Positions 1 through 5,174 of a DNA stretch of 5,174 nt are shown here, piece after piece. The notes under the pieces were generated by a model. The model was not told where the DNA came from. It saw only the letters and a list, made by a program, of their open reading frames with translations, and did not search any database. Source of the stretch: CAZXBB01 sp964638815. GTDB taxonomy: Bacteria > Planctomycetota > Phycisphaerae > Phycisphaerales > SM1A02. The stretch lies in NCBI GenBank assembly GCA_964638815.1, contig CAZXBB010000203.1:1-5174 (forward strand), written 5' to 3'. The position numbers were made by a program, and so were the translations under genes. Numbering within the stretch: the stretch's first letter is position 1; each line of letters begins with the position of its first letter.

Positions 1-118
1 TCCATAGGTAGCCCACCCGGCCCTGTCCGAGCACAGGACCGGGGCACACCGGAACCGCGATGCCGGCTACGGAACCGGCAACCGCAGAGAACTGCAACGC
101 GACGGGACAACGACGTGG

Positions 119-373
119 GATCACGAGGACGACCGTCGAGAAGGGCGAGACGACGACAACGAAGACGATTCGCGATAAGGGTGCGCGAGGGCGAACGGAC
201 CCGGTCCGTCCGGCTGGGCGATTCGCCACGATGCACGGCTTCTCGACGACCGGGTGATGTGGGCGACGTGGATCTGCCCGTCGCGCACCCTTGTCGAGCA
301 TCGTCATCGTTGTCGTTCTCGTCAGCCTCCCGATCGTCGTCCTCGGGCGTGGTCCTGGGTCGTTCTCGTGATC
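119..373. repeat. Long interrupted inverted repeat with nested hairpins
   Basis: The outer arms 119-134 and 358-373 match as reverse complements at 15 of 16 positions. The inner arms 146-187 and 282-321 match at 36 of 40 aligned positions with one 2-nt gap. The stem continues a few pairs inward (188-192 with 276-280, one bulged base). The longer right-hand gap (322-357) holds its own small hairpin, 329-333 with 343-347. The central part holds two more: 195-201 with 203-209, and 217-221 with 223-227. Part of the inner arm is GAC/GAT/AAC-type triplet sequence, which inflates the similarity. The shared non-triplet blocks, such as AAGGGTGCGCG and its complement, argue that the repeat is real. It ends 45 nt before the ftsY start. 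It could be a decayed mobile element, a structured RNA or a leader structure; the sequence does not choose between these. Confidence 0.7.
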
Positions 374-390
374 GTGACCGGCTCGCTTCA

Positions 391-410
391 TGCATAATTC
401 GGGCTAGCAT
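391..410 (+). promoter_or_regulatory. Possible -10 region for ftsY
   Basis: This is a locally AT-richer patch in a very GC-rich context. It contains CATAAT (393-398) and TAGCAT (405-410), both resembling a sigma-70 -10 box. No convincing -35 element sits at the right distance. No Shine-Dalgarno sequence follows, so a transcript starting from either box would have a leader of about 0-13 nt. This is a weak, pattern-only call. Confidence 0.25.
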
Positions 411-417
411 ACGACCC

Positions 418-1344
418 ATGGGTCTCTTCACCTCGACCATCAGCGCGATCCGCGGCGGGCTCGCCAAGACCCGCCGGACTTTCGCGGGCGGGCTGCGGTC
501 GCTGCTCGTGGGGCGCACGCTCGACGACGATCTCATCACGCAGATCGAGAGCCACCTCATCATGGCGGACGTCGGCGTCGGAATGACGCGATCGATCATC
601 GATGCGCTCCGCGCGGACGTTCGTGCCGGGCGGATGACCCGCGGCGAGGACGCGATCTCGTTCCTGAAGGAGCGGATGAAGTCCGAGTGGGACGAGGTCG
701 ACCGCGCGCTCGCGGTCGCGCCGACGGCCCCGACCGTCATCCTCGTCGCCGGGATCAACGGCGCGGGCAAGACGACGAGCGTCGCCAAGATCGCCAAGAG
801 CCTCCGCGACGAGGGGCGAAGCGTCCTGCTGGCGGCGGCGGACACGTTCCGGGCGGGCGCTGTCGCGCAGCTCACGATATGGTCGGAGCGGCTGGGCGTC
901 GACATCGTGCGCGGCGCGCCCGGCGCGGATCCGGCGTCCGTCGCCTACGACGCGGCCGAAGCGGCCCTCGCCCGCGGTGTCGACGTGCTGCTCATCGACA
1001 CCGCCGGCCGGCTGCACACGCAGGCCAACCTGATGCGACAGCTCACGAAGATCCGCGACGTCGTGGCGAAGAAGATCCCCGGCGCGCCGCACGAGGTGCT
1101 CCTGGTCCTCGACGCGACGGCGGGACAGAACGCGATCAACCAGGCCCGGCAGTTCAAGGAAGCCATCGAGATCACCGGCGTCTTCCTCGCGAAGCTGGAC
1201 GGCACGGCCAAGGGCGGCATCGTCATCGCGGTGCGCGACGAGATCGGCGTACCGGTCAAGCTCGTCGGCGTCGGCGAGACACCCGACGACGTCGAACCGT
1301 TCGATCCGGATGCGTTCATCGACGCGATGTTCTCCGGGGAGTGA
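418..1344 (+). CDS. ftsY: Signal recognition particle receptor FtsY (short NG form)
   Basis: This is the SRP receptor GTPase. It docks the SRP-ribosome-nascent chain complex (Ffh partner) at the inner membrane and hands it to SecYEG. The 308-residue product has a basic amphipathic N-terminus (MGLF...KTRR, residues 1-20), a helical N domain to about 95, and an SRP-type G domain. G motifs seen: Walker A GINGAGKTT (112-120), DTFRAGAVAQL (142-152), DTAGR (194-198), AKLDGTAKGG (258-267) and the FtsY-type end GVGETPDDVEPFD (284-296). The C-terminal GVGE...PFD and the absence of a methionine-rich M domain separate it from Ffh. It lacks the long acidic A domain of E. coli FtsY, as many bacterial FtsYs do. 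I chose ATG 418 over the open frame upstream because MGLF-x-KTR is the usual start of short FtsYs and the upstream translation is low-complexity. No clear Shine-Dalgarno precedes it. G4 has Ala where Thr is common (AKLD for TKLD). The gene appears to stand alone. Confidence 0.96.
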   Translation: MGLFTSTISAIRGGLAKTRRTFAGGLRSLLVGRTLDDDLITQIESHLIMADVGVGMTRSIIDALRADVRAGRMTRGEDAISFLKERMKSEWDEVDRALAVAPTAPTVILVAGINGAGKTTSVAKIAKSLRDEGRSVLLAAADTFRAGAVAQLTIWSERLGVDIVRGAPGADPASVAYDAAEAALARGVDVLLIDTAGRLHTQANLMRQLTKIRDVVAKKIPGAPHEVLLVLDATAGQNAINQARQFKEAIEITGVFLAKLDGTAKGGIVIAVRDEIGVPVKLVGVGETPDDVEPFDPDAFIDAMFSGE

Positions 1345-1392
1345 ATGGTTCGGGTCGCGACGCAGTGCGCCGGTCAGCGGTCGCCGGTCGTG

Positions 1393-1418
1393 GTCCGGCT
1401 TACGGACTTCTACCTATT
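1393..1418 (+). terminator. Possible ftsY terminator hairpin
   Basis: A 5-bp stem GTCCG/CGGAC (1393-1397 with 1403-1407) closes a GCTTA loop. A pyrimidine-rich stretch with several T residues follows (TTCTACCTATT, 1408-1418). It lies about 50 nt after the ftsY stop, a sensible place for a terminator. The stem is short and the T-run is broken, so a weak terminator is the most that can be claimed. Confidence 0.35.
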
Positions 1419-1444
1419 GCCGCTGTGCGGACGATCACTAGCAT
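1417..1444 (+). promoter_or_regulatory. Weak promoter-like sequence before the MBL gene
   Basis: TTGCCG (1417-1422) and TAGCAT (1439-1444) are 16 bp apart, resembling a sigma-70 promoter. TAGCAT also occurs just before ftsY. If this were the true promoter, transcription would start near 1451, downstream of the only good ATG (1443), so either this call or the start call must be wrong. Low confidence. Confidence 0.2.
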
Positions 1445-2528
1445 GCTCGTTATCTTTCTTCTCCTCTCTCTCCCTCCTCGTTCAAAGACGCGGAGGGAGA
1501 TTTCCCGGTCCTCTCTCCCTCCCCGTTCGAAGACCGCGAGGGAGATTTCCCGGTGGCTCCGATCCCTGGTCCTTCTGCTGGCGGCAGCGTTCCTGCCGGG
1601 CGGCGGCTGCGCGACGCCCGGGCCGGCATGGCCGCCGGCGGGGCCCGCCCCAGACGCGCCGTTCGTCCTCGTGCTCGGCGTCGCGCAGGACGCCGGTGTT
1701 CCGCAGGCCGCGTGCGGCCGCTCGTGCTGTGCCGGCGCGTGGGAGGACGAGAACCGACGCCGTCACGTCTCCTCTCTCGCGATCGTCGATCCCGAGCGCG
1801 GGCAGCGCTGGATCATCGACGCGACCCCCGACTTCGGACGCCAGCTTCGCGCGCTCGACGGCGTCGCGCCGCCGCAGGCTTCCGCCGCGCCCCCGGGGCT
1901 CGACGGAATCCTTCTCACGCACGCTCACATCGGGCACTACACCGGCCTGATGTTCGTCGGCCACGAGTCGATCGGCGCCCACGCCGTCCCCGTGTACGCG
2001 ATGCCGCGCATGCGGTCGTTCCTGTCGTCCAGCGGTCCGTGGGACCAGCTCGTGCGATTCGGCAATATCGAGCTTCGCCCGCTCGCGGCGGACACCGCCG
2101 TCGCCCTCAACGACCGGATCGACGTCACCCCGCTCCTCGTCCCGCACCGTGACGAGTACACCGAGGTCGTCGGCTTCGTGATCCGCGGCCCGGCGCGCAG
2201 CGTGCTCTACATTCCGGACATCGACAAGTGGGACCGGTGGGAGCGGCGTCTCGAGGACGTTCTCGCGACGGTGGACGTCGCGTACCTCGACGGCACGTTC
2301 TACGCCGACGGCGAGCTGCCGAACCGGGACATGTCGAAGATCCCGCACCCGTTCATCGTCGAGACGATGGATTGCCTCGCGCCCCTCGATGCCCGGGAGC
2401 GGGCAAAGGTGCGGTTCATTCACCTCAACCATACGAACCCGGCGCTGCACGAGGAAGGCGCGGCGGCGCGCGCGATCCACCGGCGCGGATTCGCAGTCGC
2501 GCGCGAACTCGAGCGCGCCGGCATCTGA
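1443..2528 (+). CDS. Probable lipoprotein, PqqB-like metallo-beta-lactamase-fold hydrolase
   Basis: From ATG 1443 the product has 361 residues. Its N-terminus has a short hydrophobic start, then a basic stretch made of two copies of LPPRSKTxREISR. A hydrophobic core SLVLLLAAAFL (41-51) follows, then LPGGGC with Cys56 as a candidate lipidation site. The lipobox is imperfect, with Gly at -3. The mature part is an MBL-fold domain. It shows GVAQDAGVPQ and a CGRSCC cysteine cluster (C91, C95, C96), ATPDFGRQL (127-135), the metal motif THAHIGHYTG (159-168; H160, H162, H165), H235 in VPHRDE, D259 or D261 in IPDIDKW, and IHLNHTNP near the end (H327, H330). This pattern belongs to the group often annotated as PqqB-like, but no other pqq gene is visible, so I do not infer PQQ synthesis. 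The metal motif has Gly where HxHxDH enzymes have Asp. The start is uncertain: no good Shine-Dalgarno precedes ATG 1443, yet no other ATG, GTG or TTG in this frame lies between it and the mature domain. It converges on the next gene. Confidence 0.85.
   Translation: MLVIFLLLSLPPRSKTRREISRSSLPPRSKTAREISRWLRSLVLLLAAAFLPGGGCATPGPAWPPAGPAPDAPFVLVLGVAQDAGVPQAACGRSCCAGAWEDENRRRHVSSLAIVDPERGQRWIIDATPDFGRQLRALDGVAPPQASAAPPGLDGILLTHAHIGHYTGLMFVGHESIGAHAVPVYAMPRMRSFLSSSGPWDQLVRFGNIELRPLAADTAVALNDRIDVTPLLVPHRDEYTEVVGFVIRGPARSVLYIPDIDKWDRWERRLEDVLATVDVAYLDGTFYADGELPNRDMSKIPHPFIVETMDCLAPLDARERAKVRFIHLNHTNPALHEEGAAARAIHRRGFAVARELERAGI
1465..1554. repeat. Two tandem 45-bp hairpin repeats
   Basis: Copy 1 is 1465-1509 and copy 2 is 1510-1554; they agree at 39 of 45 positions. 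Each carries an inverted repeat. Copy 1 has a perfect 9-bp stem TCTCCCTCC/GGAGGGAGA (1469-1477 with 1492-1500). Copy 2 has an 8-bp stem (1514-1521 with 1538-1545). Both are followed by TTTCCCGGT. The sequence looks like a dispersed intergenic palindromic element, but I see no further copy in this window. The period of 45 is 15 codons, and both copies read in frame as part of the MBL protein's N-terminus (residues 8-22 and 23-37). Confidence 0.85.
1469..1503 (+). terminator. Hairpin of repeat copy 1, possible terminator
   Basis: A perfect 9-bp stem with a 14-nt loop is followed directly by TTT. It could stop readthrough from ftsY. Against this, it lies inside the assigned MBL reading frame and the T-run is only three bases. 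The repeat-copy reading is firmer than the terminator reading. Confidence 0.25.
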
Positions 2529-2603
2529 CCCGAAGCGATGATCGCCGGGACGACGCCGCAAGGTTCGCGCTCGCCGCGCCCGGTGTCCGTGGATCCGGTG
2601 CCG

Positions 2604-2621
2604 CGCCGCGCCGGCGCGGCG
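2604..2621. terminator. GC palindrome between convergent genes
   Basis: This is a perfect 18-bp inverted repeat with no spacer, centred between 2612 and 2613, in the 109-bp gap between the two convergent stop codons. A bidirectional terminator is expected here. The palindrome is entirely G and C and has no flanking T-run, so it could also be a chance product of high GC. A smaller 5-bp inverted repeat (2535-2539 with 2541-2545) lies just after the MBL stop codon. Confidence 0.35.
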
Positions 2622-2637
2622 ACTCCACCCGGCCCGC

Positions 2638-5174
2638 CTACCGCGGCCGCCGGAACGCCTTCCCCTCCCGGTAGAGCGACAGACGCGTCCCGATGTCGTT
2701 CGCCCAGTCGGACTGCTCCTGCGTCGTCGCGCGCTCGACGGCTTCCGCCGCGGTCTCGACGGCCTCCGGGAAGCGTCCGCACTCTGCGTACGCCGCCGCC
2801 AGCAGGTCGAGGACCGCCGGGTGATCGCGTCCGACGGCGGCCGCAACCTCCTCTGCCAGACGCAGCGCTTCGTCGCCGTCGCGGACCGCGTCCGCGGGGC
2901 ACGCGGCGAGAATCCACGCGAGCCGGAACCTGATCTCCGGGCTGACGTCAACGAGCGCGCGGTACTCGGCCGCGGCCTCCGCCGCCCGCCCCGCGCGTTC
3001 GTACGCGTCCGCGAGACGCTGCCGCGTCATCGCATCGCCGGGCGTGGATGCGAGGTACGCGCGGAAGCGCCCGATCGCTTCGTCGGTGCGTCCCAGCCGG
3101 TCGAGCGCGAGGGCGAGGCTGCGCACCGCCTGGGTCGCGCCGGGGTCCATCTCGACCACGTTCTCGAAGCTCGTCACGGCGCGCTCGAGATTGCCCGTCC
3201 GCGCGAGGAGGATGCCGAAGACGTACTCGCTGTCGGCATCGGGCGGAAGCAGCGGCATCGCGACTTCGAGGTGGGCGAGCGATTCCTCGTCGCGCCCGAG
3301 GCGCGCGAGGGCGAGCCCCAGCATCCCGCGCTCGGCGGTCCTTCCGGGGTCGGCCGCGACGACCGGGGAGAGGTGCGTGACCGCCGCGTCCCAGGCCCCG
3401 AGCCGGAAGTGGCTCTGCCCGGCGAGGACGTGCTCCTCCGGGTTCGACGGGGCAGGGAGCAATTCGAGCACGCGACGATGGTGCACAAGCGCCTCGTCCG
3501 GCCTTCCGGCGCGGTCGAGAGCCGTCGCGAGCCGCCGCTCGAGTGCCGCGTTCGGGGGGAGCCCTTCGATCGACCGCTCGAGCGACTCGATCCCTTCGGC
3601 GAGGCGACCGGCATCGACGAGGGCCGAGCCGTAGCACATGCGCACGAACGCGTTCTCGTTCGGAGCGTCCTTCAGCGCGCGCTCGAGGTACGGCAGGGCC
3701 TCCTCGGTCTCGCCGATCCGGTACAGCGTGGTCCCGTATATGGCGTGGTCGTGCGCCGTCTGCGGCGCGCGCATGTCGGGCCGCACGTCGGCGAACACCG
3801 CCGCCGCCTCCGCGCGCGAGCCGGCGTCTCCCATCTCGAGCAGACCGGCCGTGAGGGCGATTCGCGCCTGCACGTTCTCCGGGCTGGCGGCGAGAGCGTT
3901 CCGGCACAGGCGGACGGCCTCGCGCGCATCGGTGGCGACGATCTCCGACGCCGCGTTGGCCACGGCGATCGCGGCCTTCCGCGCCGCCGCCGCCGGCGGA
4001 CGCACTTCGGCGACGTAGTCCGAGAGCACTCCGGCGTACGCAACCGCGAGATTCGTGTGGCCGTCCTGGTGCAGGAACTGCGTCATCTTCACGAGCTGCG
4101 AGCCCTTCTCCGAAGTCACCCACAGCTCGGGATGCAGCCAGCGTCCGCCCGGGTACGGCGACGCCGCGTAGAGCGTGTCAACGTCGCCGCTGAGTCGCTC
4201 GAGCCGTTCGACGTCGCGGGCGAGCTGCTCCGCCTCGCAGGGGCCGAGGTAGATGCGGGCGAGCCGGCCGTCGCGGTCGATGAGAAGGCTCGACGGCAGC
4301 GGGAGATCGTCGTAACGATCGAAGACGACCTTCTTGATCGACTCGATCAGCGGGAGGAGCGAGGGATCTGCCATACCGGCCGGGAACCACAGTCCGTACT
4401 GCCGCACCGTGTCGACGGCCGCCTGCCGGTCCTCCGGCTTGTCCACCGAGGCGGCAAGGATGCGCACGCCACTCGCGTCGAGGACGCTGCGATGCTCGGC
4501 GAACCCGGCGAACTCCCTGCGACAGCCGCCGCACCAGCTCGCCCAGAGGTTGACGAGCGTCGGCCGGTCGCTCTTGAACGGATGACGCACCCCGTCGAAG
4601 TCCACAAGCGACAGCTCCGGCAGCGGCAGCGGCGCCCCGAGCGGCACCGAGGCGACCTGGCTCTCCGGCGCAGCCTCGAACGCCGACGCGCGCAGGTGGG
4701 CGCGCGGCAGGTCCGGCAGGCGGCGGGGCGAGGGATCTTCCTCGTCGATGACGTACCGGGCGCCCGGGATCAGGCCGTCGTAGCTCACCGCCTCGCCGTT
4801 CGGCCAGCGCACGACGATCTCGTCCAGGACGCCCTCGGGACCGAGACCGAAGTGGACCCACTTGGTCCCCTGCACCGTGTAGTTCACGCCCGCGCGGACG
4901 GTCCGGAGCAGCGTCCGGCCGTTCGTAAGCCTCGCCTCGACCCGCGCACCGATCGCGTCGCGGGTGGCGGACCGGCCGACGAGCCGCATCGCCAGCCACT
5001 GGCTCCCGCCGTCGTACTCGTTGCGCATGAAACGCACCTTCGGTGCGCTGCGGTTGTTGATCCACAGGTCGAGGTCGCCGTCGCCGTCCCAGTCAACCGG
5101 GGCCGCGCCGCGGGCGTCGTCGACGAAGCCGACGCCGCTGAGGTAGGAGATGTCGGCGTACGTGCCGTCGCCGA
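2638..5174 (-). CDS. CRTAC1/UnbV - thioredoxin (TlpA-like) - TPR protein, N-terminus missing
   Basis: The frame is open to the right edge, so the start lies outside; 844 residues are visible. Residue 1 here is the first full codon at 5172. It begins with an FG-GAP/VCBS-type Ca-binding loop DWDGDGDLDLWINN (27-40). Next comes an ASPIC/UnbV domain (about 70-145) with the typical RAGVNYTVQ, VHFGLG and VRWPNGE. Residues about 178-320 form a TlpA/redoxin-like thioredoxin domain with LWASWCGGC (active cysteines C214 and C217), a likely cis-Pro at 293 and LLIDRDGRL after it. A linker leads to about ten TPR repeats (roughly 375-835); the last part (LAWILAACP, then LDLLAAAYAECGRFPEAV) looks like the TPR ends of planctomycete and acidobacterial FG-GAP proteins. 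The family is normally exported; the signal peptide would lie off the window. A thiol-disulfide role in the envelope is inferred from the WCxxC; the TPRs probably bind a partner. The GTG at 5037 is internal, because homology continues upstream. The TAG stop is at 2638-2640. Confidence 0.9.
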   Translation of the reverse strand, partial: GDGTYADISYLSGVGFVDDARGAAPVDWDGDGDLDLWINNRSAPKVRFMRNEYDGGSQWLAMRLVGRSATRDAIGARVEARLTNGRTLLRTVRAGVNYTVQGTKWVHFGLGPEGVLDEIVVRWPNGEAVSYDGLIPGARYVIDEEDPSPRRLPDLPRAHLRASAFEAAPESQVASVPLGAPLPLPELSLVDFDGVRHPFKSDRPTLVNLWASWCGGCRREFAGFAEHRSVLDASGVRILAASVDKPEDRQAAVDTVRQYGLWFPAGMADPSLLPLIESIKKVVFDRYDDLPLPSSLLIDRDGRLARIYLGPCEAEQLARDVERLERLSGDVDTLYAASPYPGGRWLHPELWVTSEKGSQLVKMTQFLHQDGHTNLAVAYAGVLSDYVAEVRPPAAAARKAAIAVANAASEIVATDAREAVRLCRNALAASPENVQARIALTAGLLEMGDAGSRAEAAAVFADVRPDMRAPQTAHDHAIYGTTLYRIGETEEALPYLERALKDAPNENAFVRMCYGSALVDAGRLAEGIESLERSIEGLPPNAALERRLATALDRAGRPDEALVHHRRVLELLPAPSNPEEHVLAGQSHFRLGAWDAAVTHLSPVVAADPGRTAERGMLGLALARLGRDEESLAHLEVAMPLLPPDADSEYVFGILLARTGNLERAVTSFENVVEMDPGATQAVRSLALALDRLGRTDEAIGRFRAYLASTPGDAMTRQRLADAYERAGRAAEAAAEYRALVDVSPEIRFRLAWILAACPADAVRDGDEALRLAEEVAAAVGRDHPAVLDLLAAAYAECGRFPEAVETAAEAVERATTQEQSDWANDIGTRLSLYREGKAFRRPR

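Larger units (their letters stand above)
1..417. other. Gene-free region upstream of ftsY
   Basis: I can support no protein gene or known RNA gene here. The open frames are low-complexity or hydrophobic by composition and have no convincing ribosome binding site. What is visible is secondary-structure potential. There is a 5-bp hairpin at 22-26/33-37 and another at 62-66/75-79, and a large inverted repeat at 119-373 is listed separately. I looked for the conserved core of SRP 4.5S RNA, given the neighbouring ftsY, and did not see it. One minus-strand frame stays open from about 229 to the left edge, so a gene entering from the left cannot be fully excluded. Confidence 0.6.

Noticed and set aside
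1..120. Possible SRP 4.5S RNA or other structured RNA gene next to ftsY
   Set aside because: Small hairpins exist, but I could not find the conserved core of 4.5S RNA, nor a clear RNase P RNA or tmRNA signature.
1..229. Minus-strand frame open to the left edge with a hydrophobic stretch
   Set aside because: It is open for about 76 codons only and hydrophobic because of GTC/ATC triplets; no family is recognised. It is kept only as a low-interest observation.
60..257. 65-residue plus-strand open frame before ftsY
   Set aside because: It has low-complexity Thr/Arg-rich translation, no ribosome binding site, and lies across the inverted repeat. It is best seen as chance in GC-rich DNA.
115..417. 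Extended N-terminus for FtsY from an upstream start
   Set aside because: The translation is Arg/Ser-rich low complexity, unlike the acidic FtsY A domain, and MGLF at 418 matches the usual short-form start.
1443..2528. Calling this gene pqqB and inferring PQQ synthesis
   Set aside because: No pqqA, pqqC, pqqD or pqqE is visible, and PqqB-like annotations are common for unrelated MBL proteins of this motif type.
1482..2951. Long minus-strand open frame opposite the MBL gene
   Set aside because: It is an Arg-rich shadow of the real genes with no recognisable domain, and it spans two genes and a spacer.
2638..5037. GTG at 5037 as the true start of the minus-strand gene
   Set aside because: The in-frame sequence upstream encodes a clear DxDGDGDxD Ca-binding motif and stays open to the window edge, so the gene is partial here.

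Overview
This is a 5.2-kb window of GC-rich bacterial DNA holding two complete genes and one partial gene, with repeat-bearing spacers between them. Protein families are recognised from motifs only, because no database search was possible. The bacterial FtsY, a lipoprotein-like metallo-beta-lactamase-fold protein and a large CRTAC1/UnbV-thioredoxin-TPR protein suggest a large-genome, high-GC bacterium with an elaborate envelope. Planctomycetota, Acidobacteriota, Myxococcota or related candidate phyla would fit. The window cannot settle the phylum.

Region 1 (1-417) has no gene I can support. It holds a long, imperfect, interrupted inverted repeat (119-373) and several smaller hairpins. Region 2 (418-1344, +) is ftsY, the signal recognition particle receptor, in a short form that carries essentially only the NG GTPase core. 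Region 3 (1345-1442) is a spacer with a small hairpin that may terminate ftsY and a weak promoter-like sequence. Region 4 (1443-2528, +) encodes a PqqB-like MBL-fold protein with a lipoprotein-type N-terminus. Two tandem 45-bp hairpin repeats (1465-1554) lie in frame inside its signal region. Region 5 (2529-2637) is the spacer between convergent genes and contains an 18-bp GC palindrome. Region 6 (2638-5174, -) is the C-terminal 844 residues of a protein that runs off the right edge. In order it has an FG-GAP/VCBS-type Ca-binding motif, an ASPIC/UnbV domain, a TlpA-like thioredoxin domain with WCGGC, and about ten TPR repeats.

The three genes do not form an obvious pathway. FtsY targets nascent membrane proteins to the translocon. 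The other two products are probably exported, envelope-associated proteins of unknown substrate. I see no CRISPR array, transposase, tRNA, rRNA or defence system. The points most worth a second look are the in-frame hairpin repeats in the MBL signal region, the large inverted repeat before ftsY, and the domain fusion in the minus-strand gene.
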